A stretch of 64,000 bases of DNA from Alistipes sp. (GTDB taxonomy: Bacteria > Bacteroidota > Bacteroidia > Bacteroidales > Rikenellaceae), in NCBI GenBank assembly GCA_017621455.1, contig JAGATC010000003.1, positions 62,001-126,000 of the forward strand. The letters are read 5' to 3'. Shown here in pieces: positions 8,808 to 18,564 of this stretch (positions are counted from its first letter, which is position 1; the number at the start of each line of letters is the position of its first letter). Made by a program: the position numbers and the translations under genes. Under the pieces are notes generated by a model. It ran no database searches. It had not been told where the DNA came from and saw only the letters and a list, made by a program, of their open reading frames with translations.

Positions 8808-9003
8808 CATGAATACTTTTAGAGGATATATGCGCATAACAGCGTCTGCACGCCGTCGACAGCGATGTGTGGTGCAGTTGGCTCCCTGCCATACGCAGGT
8901 GACGCAAACATCTGACGCTTGTGCTATGCCCGAAAAAATGCGTAACGTAGAACGATTATAAAACATAAGCCGCTGACATATAGTGTGTTGGCGGCTGTTT
9001 TAT
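8808..9003 (+). ncRNA. Candidate 6S-like regulatory RNA upstream of purE
   Basis: A transcript of about 190 nt is bounded by the TATCTTTG promoter and a strong hairpin terminator (8968-9003: AGCCGC/GCGGCT with about 10 continuous pairs, then GTTTTATT). The body folds as a closed rod: GCATAACAGCGT (about 8834-8845) pairs with ACGCTTGTGCTATGC (8915-8929), enclosing CTGCAC/GTGCAG and CCTGC/GCAGG hairpins, and 5' and 3' strands outside it form an A-rich open bubble. Size, position next to a purine gene and layout match 6S RNA, which adjoins purine or folate genes in several phyla. A riboswitch-type attenuator for purE is the alternative. A 50-codon frame inside is not obviously a gene. Confidence 0.42.
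8968..9003 (+). terminator. Terminator or attenuator upstream of purE
   Basis: AGCCGC (8968-8973) pairs with GCGGCT (8991-8996); the inner bases continue the stem with G-U pairs to an apical UAG loop, followed by GTTTTATT. It ends the candidate small RNA. Because no promoter is seen in the 62 bases from here to the purE start, purine gene expression probably depends on read-through. Confidence 0.65.
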
Positions 9004-9065
9004 TACGTGTGCGCGTGCGAGGAGAACGAAACAAAAACGTAATAATATAAAACCTAAAGAGAATT

Positions 9066-9533
9066 ATGAAAGTAGCAGTTATCATGGGTTCAACCAGCGA
9101 CTGGGATGTAATGAAGGCCGCAGTCGAGACTTTGGAGGAGTTGGGTATTGAGTACGAGAAGCGCGTAATCTCGGCGCACCGCACACCCCATCTTATGGTC
9201 GAGTATGCCGAGTCGGCACGTGAGCGTGGCATCGGTGCCATCATCGCGGGTGCTGGTGGTGCAGCGCACGTTGCGGGCGTTACGGCAGCGTTGACCACGG
9301 TGCCAGTTATCGGCGTGCCCATCAAGACCTCGGCACTCGGTGGCATGGACTCGTTGCTCTCGATTGTGCAGATGCCTGGTGGCATCCCCGTATCTACCAC
9401 CGCCATCAACGGTGCTAAGAACGCAGCCCTTATCGCAGCATCCATCTTCGCACTAACGGACAAGGCTCTCGAGGAGCGTCTCATCGCCTTCCGCAAGGCA
9501 CAGACCGAGAAGGTGCTCGCTGCAGAGCTATAA
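9066..9533 (+). CDS. purE: N5-carboxyaminoimidazole ribonucleotide mutase (PurE)
   Basis: A 155-residue enzyme of de novo purine synthesis that rearranges N5-CAIR to CAIR. Visible motifs: [10 protein letters not shown] for phosphate binding, the SAHRTP signature with the catalytic His, [12 protein letters not shown], and [16 protein letters not shown], which looks like class I PurE rather than the class II (AIR carboxylase) type. Class I enzymes normally work with PurK, but no purK lies in this cluster. It is the first gene of the purine run, 29 bases before purL, under the leader described upstream. Identity is certain; the class assignment is inferred from motif similarity. Confidence 0.96.
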   Translation: MKVAVIMGSTSDWDVMKAAVETLEELGIEYEKRVISAHRTPHLMVEYAESARERGIGAIIAGAGGAAHVAGVTAALTTVPVIGVPIKTSALGGMDSLLSIVQMPGGIPVSTTAINGAKNAALIAASIFALTDKALEERLIAFRKAQTEKVLAAEL

Positions 9534-9562
9534 TAACCCGCTAACCCCATAACGATACGATT

Positions 9563-12500
9563 ATGAAGAATCGCCGCATATTTGTAGAGAAATACGCCCG
9601 TTTCGAGGTCGAGGCTCAGTCGCTACGCAACGAGCTTAACACCAACCTCGGACTAAACATCGAGGAGTTGCACTATGTCAACGTATACGACCTCTTCGGC
9701 TTCTCGGACGAGCTCGTGGAGAAGTGCCGCTATAGCGTCTTTGGCGAGGTTGTTACCGACCTTGTCACCGACGACTACGATACTAAGGGTATGCCCGCCT
9801 TGGCTGTGGAGTTCCTGCCTGGTCAGTTCGACCAGCGTGCCGCATCTGCTGTAGACTGCGTGCACCTCATCGAGCCTAATGCCGAGGTTAAGATTAAGTC
9901 GTCACGCCTCTATGTCTTCGACAAGAGCGTCGACCAGGAGGCTATGGCACGCATCGAGAAGTACCTAATCAACGCCGTAGAGTCGCGCAAGAAGAACCTT
10001 GATGTGCTCTCGGACAATGAGAGCGCAGAGATTAAGCCCGTGGCCGTATTGGAGGGCTTCCGCGAGATGAAGGAGGAGGATTTGGCCCCATACTGCAAGT
10101 CCAATGGTCTTGCCATGAATGCCGACGACTTGCGCGAGGTAGTAAACTACTTCCGCCAGGAGGGTCGCGACCCCATCGAGACCGAGCTACGCATCTTGGA
10201 TACCTACTGGAGCGACCACTGCCGCCATACCACCTTCACCACGGAGATTGAGGAAATTACGCTTGACGAGTCGTTCATGAAGGCTGAGTTCGAGGAGTCT
10301 TTGGAGCTTATGCGCCGCATCCGCCAGGAGCTTGGCCGCGAGAATAAGAGCCTCTGCCTTATGGAGCTTGCCACCATCGGTGCCCGTTACCTCAAGAAGC
10401 AGGGTAAGCTCGATGATATGGAGCAGAGCGAGGAGAACAACGCCTGCAGCATCTTCGTCAATGTCGATGTCGATGGCCAGATGGAGCGTTGGCTGTTGCA
10501 GTTCAAGAACGAGACACACAACCACCCAACCGAGATTGAGCCCTTCGGTGGCGCATCAACCTGTCTCGGTGGTGCTATTCGTGACCCATTGTCAGGCCGT
10601 AGCTACGTATACCAGGCTATGCGTGTTACGGGTGCTGGCGACATATACAAACCATTCGATGAGACGCTCGAGGGTAAGCTACCTCAGCGTATCATCTCTA
10701 CCAAGGCTGCCGCAGGCTACTCGAGCTATGGTAACCAGATAGGCCTTGCCACAACACATGTCCGCGAGGTGTACCACCCCGACTATGTGGCTAAGCGTAT
10801 GGAGGTGGGTGCCGTTGTGGGTGCCGTTAAGGCAGAGAACGTACGCCGCGAGAGCCCCGCACCTGGCGATGTGGTATTGCTGCTCGGTGGCCGCACTGGC
10901 CGCGATGGCGTAGGTGGCGCTACAGGTTCGTCGAAGGAGCATACGCTCACCTCGTTGGAGGAGTGTAGCTCGGAGGTGCAGAAGGGTAATGCTCCCGAGG
11001 AGCGCAAATTGGCGCGTCTCTTCCGCCGTGGCGATGTAACCCGCCTCATCAAGAAGTCGAACGACTTTGGTGCGGGTGGTGTCAGCGTAGCCATCGGTGA
11101 GCTTACCGACGGCCTCGACATCTACCTCGACCGCGTGCCTACGAAGTATAACGGCTTGAACTTCTCGGAGTTGGCTATCTCGGAGTCGCAGGAGCGTATG
11201 TCGGTAGTCATCGAGAGTAAGGATATGGAGACATTCAAGGCACTATGCCACCAGGAGAATGTCGAGGTTACCTACGTTGCCGATGTCACCGATACCCGTC
11301 GTATGCGTATGTACTGGGGCGATAAGGTCGTTGTTGACCTCTCGCGTGACTTCATCGACTCGGCAGGTGCTAAGCACTACACCAAGGTGCGCATTGGCGA
11401 GGTCGAGAACCGCAATCCGTTTGAGCGCAAGGTCGATGGTGCTACCACCACTAAGCGTATGAAGAGCATCCTTCAGGATGATAACGTAGTGTCGCAGAAG
11501 GGCCTTGTCGAGATGTTCGACTCGACCATTGGTGCCTCTACCGTGCTTATGCCTTACGGCGGTAAGACACAGACCACCGAGACTCAGGTGTCGGTGCAGA
11601 AACTCCCCGTAGGTGGTGGCTTTACCAACACAGCAAGTATTATGGCATTCGGCTACAACCCCTACATCGCTAAGTGGAGCCCCTATCACGGTGCTGCCTA
11701 CGCTGTTGTAGATGCTTGTGCTAAGGTTGTGGCTGCAGGTGCCCGCTACGATAAGATGCGCTTCTCGTACCAGGAGTACTTCGAGCGTATGACCGACGAT
11801 AAGTCGTGGGGTAAGCCCATGGCTGCGCTGCTTGGCGCATTGAAGATGCAGGTGGAGCTTGGCCTGCCATCTATCGGCGGTAAGGACTCTATGAGTGGTA
11901 CGTTCCGCGATATTAACGTGCCACCTATGCTTATGGCGTTCGGTATCACTACGGTGGATGCCCGCACTGTCATCAGCCCCGAGTTCAAGACCGCAGGAAA
12001 TAAGATTTACGTTATCCGTCACACTCCCGAGGCTAACTATATGCCTTCTACCGAGTGCCTCAAGGCCAACTTCGACTTCGTGTCCGAGAAGATTGCCCAG
12101 GGCGACATCCTCTCGGCGTGGGCTGTAGGCAACGGTGGTGTTGCTGAGGCTATTGCCAAGATGTCGTTTGGTAATAGGGTAGGTGCTGCCATCGAGTGCG
12201 ACGAGGATATGTTGTACAACTACGCCTACGGCTCTATCGTTGTCGAGAGCCGCCGTACGTTGAACCACCCCTCGGCAGAGCTTATAGGTACCACCTCGGA
12301 GGAGGAGGCACTCTTCATCAACGGCACACGCCTCTCTATCGACGAGCTACTGGAGGCTAACACCGAGCGCTTCACGCAGGTATATGCAGATAAGGGTCGC
12401 AAGGGTGAGCCTACACGCGTAAGCGATGGCAAGGGCTTCGTTAAGAAGTATGAGGGTGAGCCTGTGGATAAGGTTAGGGTATACCTCCCCGTATTCCCAG

Positions 12501-13270
12501 GTACTAACTGCGACTACGACTCGGCTCGTGCCTTTGAGCGTGCTGGCGCCGAGGTTGTTATCACGGTGTTTAAGAACCTCACGGGTGCCGATGTGCTGGA
12601 GTCTATCAAGGAGATGACCGAGAATATTGCCAAGTGTCATATCATGATGCTCTCGGGAGGCTTCTCTGCGGGTGATGAGCCCGATGGTAGCGGTAAGTTC
12701 ATCGCCAACGTACTCAACAACAAGGAGGTAGCTGAGGCTATCCATGCTCTGCTTGACCGTGGAGGCTTGATGCTCGGCATCTGCAACGGCTTCCAGGCTC
12801 TGGTTAAGTCGGGCTTGCTGCCCTATGGCCGTTTGGGTATGGTCACCAAGGATTCGCCCACGCTCTTCCGTAACGACATCAACCGCCATATCTCGCAGAT
12901 AGTATCTACGCGTGTGGGTACTACCGCATCGCCCTGGTTGAGCTCATTCTCGGTTGGCGACATCCACTCTATCGCCGTTAGCCACGGTGAGGGTAAGTTC
13001 GTTGTCAGCGATGTTATGGCCGAGCAGCTCTTCCGCAATGGTCAGGTGGCATTCCAGTATGTCGACGCGGAGAGGCGTCCTACTACCGACTCGCCATACA
13101 ACCCCAACGGTTCGAGCTTCGCTATCGAGGGTATTATCGACCCCTCGGGTCAGATTCTCGGCAAGATGGGCCACACGGAGCGTTACGAGCGTGACCTTAT
13201 GAAGAATATCCACGGCGAGAAGGTGCAGGATATCTTCTCTAATGCAGTTAACTACTTCCTTAACCGATAG
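9563..13270 (+). CDS. purL: Phosphoribosylformylglycinamidine synthase, large single-chain form
   Basis: A 1235-residue enzyme making FGAM from FGAR, glutamine and ATP. It is the fused long type: an N-terminal PurS-like domain (about 1-150), a linker, two AIRS-like ATP-binding halves (KNETHNHPT and GGATGSSKEHT in the first; LPSIGGKDSMSG in the second), and a C-terminal class I glutamine amidotransferase domain from VFPGTNCDYDS, with the nucleophile Cys in LGICNGFQ and a late His-Glu pair (SHGEGKF). The product enters PurM. The next gene, purC, begins within a few bases of the stop, so translational coupling is likely. Confidence 0.97.
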   Translation: MKNRRIFVEKYARFEVEAQSLRNELNTNLGLNIEELHYVNVYDLFGFSDELVEKCRYSVFGEVVTDLVTDDYDTKGMPALAVEFLPGQFDQRAASAVDCVHLIEPNAEVKIKSSRLYVFDKSVDQEAMARIEKYLINAVESRKKNLDVLSDNESAEIKPVAVLEGFREMKEEDLAPYCKSNGLAMNADDLREVVNYFRQEGRDPIETELRILDTYWSDHCRHTTFTTEIEEITLDESFMKAEFEESLELMRRIRQELGRENKSLCLMELATIGARYLKKQGKLDDMEQSEENNACSIFVNVDVDGQMERWLLQFKNETHNHPTEIEPFGGASTCLGGAIRDPLSGRSYVYQAMRVTGAGDIYKPFDETLEGKLPQRIISTKAAAGYSSYGNQIGLATTHVREVYHPDYVAKRMEVGAVVGAVKAENVRRESPAPGDVVLLLGGRTGRDGVGGATGSSKEHTLTSLEECSSEVQKGNAPEERKLARLFRRGDVTRLIKKSNDFGAGGVSVAIGELTDGLDIYLDRVPTKYNGLNFSELAISESQERMSVVIESKDMETFKALCHQENVEVTYVADVTDTRRMRMYWGDKVVVDLSRDFIDSAGAKHYTKVRIGEVENRNPFERKVDGATTTKRMKSILQDDNVVSQKGLVEMFDSTIGASTVLMPYGGKTQTTETQVSVQKLPVGGGFTNTASIMAFGYNPYIAKWSPYHGAAYAVVDACAKVVAAGARYDKMRFSYQEYFERMTDDKSWGKPMAALLGALKMQVELGLPSIGGKDSMSGTFRDINVPPMLMAFGITTVDARTVISPEFKTAGNKIYVIRHTPEANYMPSTECLKANFDFVSEKIAQGDILSAWAVGNGGVAEAIAKMSFGNRVGAAIECDEDMLYNYAYGSIVVESRRTLNHPSAELIGTTSEEEALFINGTRLSIDELLEANTERFTQVYADKGRKGEPTRVSDGKGFVKKYEGEPVDKVRVYLPVFPGTNCDYDSARAFERAGAEVVITVFKNLTGADVLESIKEMTENIAKCHIMMLSGGFSAGDEPDGSGKFIANVLNNKEVAEAIHALLDRGGLMLGICNGFQALVKSGLLPYGRLGMVTKDSPTLFRNDINRHISQIVSTRVGTTASPWLSSFSVGDIHSIAVSHGEGKFVVSDVMAEQLFRNGQVAFQYVDAERRPTTDSPYNPNGSSFAIEGIIDPSGQILGKMGHTERYERDLMKNIHGEKVQDIFSNAVNYFLNR

Positions 13271-13275
13271 TGAGT

Positions 13276-13992
13276 ATGAAACAGTTGGAATTACTCTACG
13301 AGGGTAAGAGTAAGCAGATATACAAGACCGAGAGCAATAGCCACGTCATTGTCCGCTTCAAGGATGACGCCACGGCGTTCTACAACATCAAGCGCGCCAA
13401 GATTGAGAATAAGGGTCGCATCACTGCCGACATCTCATCTATGGTGCTTGAGTACCTCAACAACAATGACGTAAGCACACACTTCGTGGAGCGTGTGGGT
13501 GATGATGGTCAGCTCTGCCGTGTTGTCGACCATGTAGATGTCGAGGTTATCGTTCGCAACGTCATTGCGGGCTCTATGGCCAAGCGCTTGGGTATTGACG
13601 AGGGCATCGTTCCCGAGAATACCATCTTTGACCTCTGCCTGCGCAATAGCGAACTTGGCGACCCACTCATCAACGACCACCACGCTGTGGCTCTGGGCAT
13701 AGTCAGCTATGAGGAGTTAGGCGAGATATATGCAGCTGCTGCACATATCAACAACCTGCTTACGGAGCTATACGCCAAGGCGGGCATCACGCTTGTCGAC
13801 TTCAAGATTGAGTTTGGCCGTGCTGCGGATGGCAGCCTTGTCTTGGCCGATGAGCTCTCGCCCGATACCTGCCGCCTCTGGGATACGGCTACGGGAGAGC
13901 GTATGGATAAGGATCGCTTCCGCCGCGACTTGGGTCGTGTGCGCGAGACATACGAGGAGGTTGCCCAGCGACTACACAACGCACTTAAATAA
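13276..13992 (+). CDS. purC: SAICAR synthetase (PurC)
   Basis: A 238-residue enzyme joining CAIR and aspartate with ATP to give SAICAR. The N-terminus LLYEGKSKQIY is the family nucleotide-binding start, followed by RFKDDATAFYN, VRNVIAGSM and DFKIEFGR, with the signature ADELSPDTCRLWD near the end. The ATG at 13276 follows the purL stop; a GTG at 13270 that overlaps the stop by one base is possible and would add two residues. Length is typical. It feeds PurB downstream in the same run. Confidence 0.97.
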   Translation: MKQLELLYEGKSKQIYKTESNSHVIVRFKDDATAFYNIKRAKIENKGRITADISSMVLEYLNNNDVSTHFVERVGDDGQLCRVVDHVDVEVIVRNVIAGSMAKRLGIDEGIVPENTIFDLCLRNSELGDPLINDHHAVALGIVSYEELGEIYAAAAHINNLLTELYAKAGITLVDFKIEFGRAADGSLVLADELSPDTCRLWDTATGERMDKDRFRRDLGRVRETYEEVAQRLHNALK

Positions 13993-14000
13993 ATATAGGT

Positions 14001-15404
14001 ATGCTTAAGGATTCATTAGATATATATGGCGACGACCTGCACGAGGAGTGCGGTGTGTTTGGTATCTTCGGTGTGGACGATGCTCCTAACCTCGCCTACT
14101 ATGGTCTGCATGCTCTGCAGCACCGTGGTCAGGAGGCTTGCGGTATCTCGGCATTCGACGACGATAAATTGAATACAGTAAAGGGTGAGGGTCTTGTTAC
14201 CGAGGTCTTTAACCAGCAGAAACTCTCGAAGCTTAAGGGACGCATAGCTATCGGCCACGTCCGCTACTCTACAACGGGTGGTGGTGGCGCCAACAACGTG
14301 CAGCCCTTCTCGTTCAACCACTATACGGGTGACTTTGCCCTTGCGCACAACGGTAACCTCGTCAACTCGCGTGAGTTGGCACGCTACCTTGAGGTGCGAG
14401 GCAGCCTCTTCCACTCGTCGAGCGATAGCGAGCTTCTGGCGCACCTTATCAAGAAGGAGAAGAGCGAGAATCGCCGCATCGACAACATCATCGAGGCGCT
14501 GAATATGCTCGAGGGAGCCTTCGCCTTCCTCATTATGACCAAGAACCGCATCTACGCCTGCCGCGATAAGCACGGCTTGCGTCCATTGTCAATAGGTAAG
14601 CTCGGCGATGGCTATGTCATCAGCTCGGAGACCTGCGCACTGGACATCGTAGGTGCTGAGTATATCCGCGATATAGAGCCTGGTGAGATTGTCACTATCG
14701 ACCATCACGGCATCCGCTCTAACTACTACTCGCGCTACCAGCGTCACCTTATGTGCGCTATGGAGTATATCTACTTTGCTCGCCCCGATAGCGATATTGA
14801 GGGCTGCAACGTACATACGTTCCGCAAGCTCTCGGGTCGCTACCTCTATGAGCAGTGCCCCACAAAGGCCGATGTGGTTATCGGCGTTCCCGATTCGAGC
14901 ATCAGTGCCGCTATCGGCTACTCCGAGGCAAGTGGCATACCCTACGAGATGGGACTTATCAAGAATAAGTATATCGCCCGCACCTTCATCCAGCCCTCGC
15001 AGGAGATGCGCGAGAAGGGTGTGCGTATGAAGCTCTCGGCGGTGCGCTCACTAGTTAAGGATAAGTCGGTGGTGCTCATCGACGACAGCATCGTGCGAGG
15101 CACTACGTCGCTGCGTATCGTGCGCCTGCTGAAGGAGGCGGGAGCCAAGGAGGTACACGTGCGTATCGCCAGCCCTGCTATCACCAACCCCTGCTTCTAC
15201 GGCATCGATATGTCCACCCGCAAGGAGCTACTCTGTGCCCGCATGTCGAAGGAGGAGGCGTGCAAGGCTATCGAGGCAGACTCGTTGGAGTTCCTCTCGG
15301 AGGAGTCGTTGCTAAAGTCGGGTAACCGCTCAGAGCTATGTATGGCATGCTTCAATGGCTGCTATCCTACATCATTGTATCAGAATAAAGTTGAAGAGAA
15401 ATAA
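14001..15404 (+). CDS. purF: Amidophosphoribosyltransferase
   Basis: A 467-residue enzyme for the first step of purine synthesis, turning PRPP and glutamine into phosphoribosylamine. The glutaminase nucleophile is Cys17 in EECGVFG, so the first 16 residues are a propeptide expected to be removed as in the Bacillus-type enzyme. HALQHRGQEACGI and ALAHNGNLVN belong to the Ntn-hydrolase half. The PRPP loop is VVLIDDSIVRGTTSLR. Cys residues in the C-terminal half (NPCFYGIDM, MACFNGCYP) are those that bind a 4Fe-4S cluster in the Bacillus-type enzyme. The gene is 8 bases after purC. Confidence 0.97.
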   Translation: MLKDSLDIYGDDLHEECGVFGIFGVDDAPNLAYYGLHALQHRGQEACGISAFDDDKLNTVKGEGLVTEVFNQQKLSKLKGRIAIGHVRYSTTGGGGANNVQPFSFNHYTGDFALAHNGNLVNSRELARYLEVRGSLFHSSSDSELLAHLIKKEKSENRRIDNIIEALNMLEGAFAFLIMTKNRIYACRDKHGLRPLSIGKLGDGYVISSETCALDIVGAEYIRDIEPGEIVTIDHHGIRSNYYSRYQRHLMCAMEYIYFARPDSDIEGCNVHTFRKLSGRYLYEQCPTKADVVIGVPDSSISAAIGYSEASGIPYEMGLIKNKYIARTFIQPSQEMREKGVRMKLSAVRSLVKDKSVVLIDDSIVRGTTSLRIVRLLKEAGAKEVHVRIASPAITNPCFYGIDMSTRKELLCARMSKEEACKAIEADSLEFLSEESLLKSGNRSELCMACFNGCYPTSLYQNKVEEK

Positions 15405-15422
15405 TAAATAATATATACAATT

Positions 15423-16451
15423 ATGGCAAAAAGTTACGAAGCAGCCGGTGTAAACCTTGAGGCTGGTTACGAAGTAGTACGACGCATTAAGTCGCACGTA
15501 GCATCTACAAAGCGCGTAGGTTCGATGGGTAATATCGGCGCCTTTGGCGGTATGTTTGACCTTGCAGCGCTCAACATCAAGGAGCCCGTATTGGTTAGTG
15601 GTACCGATGGCGTTGGTACTAAACTGAAGTTGGCGTTCGAGATGGATAAGCACGACACTATCGGCATCGATGCTGTGGCTATGTGTGTTAACGACGTCTT
15701 GGCACAGGGCGCAGAGCCTCTGGTATTCTTGGACTATGTGGCTGTTGGCCACAACGAGCCCGCAAAGGTGGAGGCTATAGTGTCGGGTGTAGCAGAGGGT
15801 TGCCGTCAGGCTGGCTGCGCATTGGTTGGTGGCGAGACTGCCGAGATGCCTGGTATGTACCAGGATGGCGAGTACGACATCGCTGGTTTCACTGTAGGTG
15901 TTGTAGAGCGCTCGAAGCTTATCGATGCTGGCGAGCGTGTAAAGGTGGGTGATGTGCTTGTGGGTATCGCCTCAAGCGGTGTTCACTCTAATGGCTTTAG
16001 CCTTGTGCGTAAGGTTGTTAGCGATAATAACCTCAAGCTCAGCGAGAGCTACGACGAGATTCCTGGTCGCACCCTTGGTGAGGCCCTGTTGGAGCCTACA
16101 CGCATCTACGTTAAGCAGGTGTTGAAGGTTATCGCCGAGTGCGATGTTCACGGCATTAGCCACATCACGGGTGGTGGTTTCGACGAGAACATCCCCCGTA
16201 TCTTGAAGGATGGTCAGGGTGTCGAGGTTAAGGAAGGCACGTGGGAGATTCTACCTGTGTTCCGCCTTTTGGAGAAGTATGGCAAGGTATCGCATAGAGA
16301 GATGTTCAACATCTTCAATATGGGTGTAGGTATGGTTATCGCTCTACCCGAGGCAGATGCTGCAAAGGCTATCGCCATTTTGGAGGAGTGCGGTGAGCGT
16401 GCTTCGGTCATCGGCCGTGTTATCGAGGGTGAGGGCGTAACTATCATCTAA
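15423..16451 (+). CDS. purM: Phosphoribosylformylglycinamidine cyclo-ligase (AIR synthetase)
   Basis: A 342-residue enzyme closing FGAM to AIR with ATP. Motifs seen are [14 protein letters not shown], the [18 protein letters not shown] stretch, [11 protein letters not shown] for substrate binding, [14 protein letters not shown], and [15 protein letters not shown]. The fold is shared with each half of PurL. Length is standard. It precedes purN by 4 bases, consistent with tight co-translation. Confidence 0.97.
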   Translation: MAKSYEAAGVNLEAGYEVVRRIKSHVASTKRVGSMGNIGAFGGMFDLAALNIKEPVLVSGTDGVGTKLKLAFEMDKHDTIGIDAVAMCVNDVLAQGAEPLVFLDYVAVGHNEPAKVEAIVSGVAEGCRQAGCALVGGETAEMPGMYQDGEYDIAGFTVGVVERSKLIDAGERVKVGDVLVGIASSGVHSNGFSLVRKVVSDNNLKLSESYDEIPGRTLGEALLEPTRIYVKQVLKVIAECDVHGISHITGGGFDENIPRILKDGQGVEVKEGTWEILPVFRLLEKYGKVSHREMFNIFNMGVGMVIALPEADAAKAIAILEECGERASVIGRVIEGEGVTII

Positions 16452-16455
16452 CGCT

Positions 16456-17031
16456 ATGAGAAAGACCCGTTTAGCTGTCTTTGCCAGCGGTAGTGGTAGC
16501 AACTACCAGGCTATCGCCGAGGCGTGTGCCGATGGTAGGCTCGATGCCGAGATTGTCTTGCTCGTTTGCGACAAGCCAGGGGCTAAGGTGCTGGAGCGTG
16601 CCAAGCTCTTCGGCACTGAGAGCTTCGCTTTCAACCCCAAGGACTACGAGTCGCGTGAGGCCTACGAGACGATGCTTGCCAAGATGCTCGACGACCATAA
16701 GGTAGACTTCGTCTGCCTTGCTGGCTATATGCGTATCGTAGGCAAGGTGCTCCTAAATCGCTATGAGCAGCGCATCGTCAACATCCATCCCTCGTTGCTC
16801 CCCTCGTTCAAGGGCGCACACGCCATTCAGGACGCTATGGACTTTGGTGTCAAGGTCTTTGGCGTGACCACCCACTTTGTGGACGAGACCTTGGATGGTG
16901 GCCGCATCATCGACCAGGGTGCTATCGTCTACGAGGGTAGCGACATCGAGGAGCTTACCAACCTCATTCACAGCATCGAGCACAAGCTCTATGTTAAGAC
17001 CATTAATAAACTGATAAACAAGAAATTATAA
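16456..17031 (+). CDS. purN: Phosphoribosylglycinamide formyltransferase 1
   Basis: A 191-residue transferase adding formyl from 10-formyl-THF to GAR. FASGSGSNYQAI at the N-terminus binds the phosphate, and NIHPSLLPSFKG carries the catalytic Asn and His; the catalytic Asp is in the later HFVDETLDGG segment. Its cofactor is made by FolD, encoded downstream in the same cluster. There are 3 bases to purH. Confidence 0.96.
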   Translation: MRKTRLAVFASGSGSNYQAIAEACADGRLDAEIVLLVCDKPGAKVLERAKLFGTESFAFNPKDYESREAYETMLAKMLDDHKVDFVCLAGYMRIVGKVLLNRYEQRIVNIHPSLLPSFKGAHAIQDAMDFGVKVFGVTTHFVDETLDGGRIIDQGAIVYEGSDIEELTNLIHSIEHKLYVKTINKLINKKL

Positions 17032-17034
17032 TAT

Positions 17035-18564
17035 ATGAGAGCATTAGTTAGTGTTAGCGACAAGTGTGGCGTTGTGGAGTTCTGCCAGAACCTACGTCGC
17101 CTTGGTTGGGAGATTATCGCTACGGGTGGCACACAGAAGCTGCTCGAGGATAGTGGTGTAGAGACTATCGGCATCAGTGAGGTTACGGGCTTCCCCGAGA
17201 TTTGCGATGGCCGTGTTAAGACCCTCCACCCCAAGGTGCATGGTGGTCTGTTGGCACGCCGCGATGATGAGAGCCACCTTAAGGCCTTAAAGGACAACGC
17301 AATAGAGTTCATAGATATGGTGTGTGTCAATTTGTACCCCTTCCGCCAGACTATTGCCAAGCCCGACGTGAAGATGGAGGATGCCATCGAGAATATCGAC
17401 ATCGGTGGTCCCTCGATGCTCCGCTCGGCAGCGAAGAACTACCGCGATGTAACCGTCGTATGCGACCCTACGGACTATGCTCGCATCATTGCCGAGATTG
17501 AGGAGGGTGGCAACACCACGCTTAAGACTCGTCTTGAGCTCTCGGCTAAGGCCTATACCCACACCGCAGAGTACGATATGTGCATCGCTACGTATATGCG
17601 TAAGCAGGCTGAGTTGAATGAGAAGCTCTTCGCCTCGTTCGACCTCGTGCAGTCGTTGCGCTATGGCGAGAATCCTCACCAGGCTGCCAAGTTCTACGCC
17701 TCGCAGGAGCGTGTTCCCTTCTCGTTGGCTACAGCTAAGCAGCTCAACGGCAAGGAGATGTCGTACAACAACATCCAGGACGCTAATGCTGCGCTCAACA
17801 TCGTGCGTGAGTTCAAGGAGCCTTTCGCTGTGGGCTTGAAGCATATGAACCCCTGCGGTGCTGCTATCGGTAAGGACATCAAGGAGGCTTGGCAGAAGGC
17901 CTACGAGGCTGACACTGTGAGCATCTTCGGTGGCATCGTTGCCGTAAACCGCGAGATTACTAAGGAGGTGGCAGAGCTTATGAAGCCTATCTTCTTGGAG
18001 ATCATTATGGCGCCATCGTTCTCGGCTGAGGCCCTTGAGGTGCTATGCACGAAGAAGAACCTTCGCCTCTTGGAGGTGGATATGTCTACCTCGGACTTGG
18101 AGCAGATGCAGTACGTCACGGTTAATGGTGGTCTCTTGGTGCAGAAGCTCGACACCGATACCAAGGAGGTTGTTGCCGATATGTGTGTTACGGAGCGTAA
18201 GCCATCGGCAGCAGAGCTTGAGGATATGAACTTCGGTTGGCGCATAGTTAAGCACGTCAAGTCGAACGCTATCGTGGTGGTTAAGGATGGCCACACCGTA
18301 GGCGTTGGTGCAGGTCAGATGAACCGCGTAGGCTCGGCAGAGATTGCACTAAAGCAGGCTGTGGCTGCGGGCTTCACCGAGGGTCTTGTGCTCGCTTCGG
18401 ACGGTTTCTTCCCCTTCGACGACACCGTAACCCTCGCCCAGAAGTATGGCGTGACGGCTCTTGTTCAGCCTGGTGGCTCTGTTCGCGATGAGGACTCTGT
18501 CGTTAAGGCCAACGAGTTCGGTATGACGATGTTGGTGACCGGTATGCGCCATTTTAAGCATTAA
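17035..18564 (+). CDS. purH: Bifunctional AICAR formyltransferase / IMP cyclohydrolase
   Basis: A 509-residue enzyme for the last two steps to IMP. The N-terminal MGS-like cyclohydrolase domain (about 1-190) begins RALVSVSDKCGVVEF and has the ATGGTQKLL and GRVKTLHPKVHGG motifs; the AICAR transformylase domain follows, with the KHMNPCG signature containing the catalytic Lys-His pair. The stop codon is embedded in the left arm of a long inverted repeat (element B) that separates this gene from purD. Uses 10-formyl-THF. Confidence 0.97.
   Translation: MRALVSVSDKCGVVEFCQNLRRLGWEIIATGGTQKLLEDSGVETIGISEVTGFPEICDGRVKTLHPKVHGGLLARRDDESHLKALKDNAIEFIDMVCVNLYPFRQTIAKPDVKMEDAIENIDIGGPSMLRSAAKNYRDVTVVCDPTDYARIIAEIEEGGNTTLKTRLELSAKAYTHTAEYDMCIATYMRKQAELNEKLFASFDLVQSLRYGENPHQAAKFYASQERVPFSLATAKQLNGKEMSYNNIQDANAALNIVREFKEPFAVGLKHMNPCGAAIGKDIKEAWQKAYEADTVSIFGGIVAVNREITKEVAELMKPIFLEIIMAPSFSAEALEVLCTKKNLRLLEVDMSTSDLEQMQYVTVNGGLLVQKLDTDTKEVVADMCVTERKPSAAELEDMNFGWRIVKHVKSNAIVVVKDGHTVGVGAGQMNRVGSAEIALKQAVAAGFTEGLVLASDGFFPFDDTVTLAQKYGVTALVQPGGSVRDEDSVVKANEFGMTMLVTGMRHFKH

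Noticed and set aside
8809..8961. 50-codon frame (MNTFRGYMRI...) in front of purE as a leader peptide
   Set aside because: Its first ATG lies at or before the predicted start of transcription, no run of regulatory codons is seen, and the region is better explained as a structured RNA.
8808..9003. ZTP or purine riboswitch upstream of purE
   Set aside because: None of the conserved words of the ZTP (pfl), purine or PRPP riboswitches could be found by eye. A novel riboswitch remains possible.
9653..13213. Possible frameshift or split in the long purL
   Set aside because: All domains from PurS-like to glutaminase are read in a single uninterrupted frame with intact motifs.
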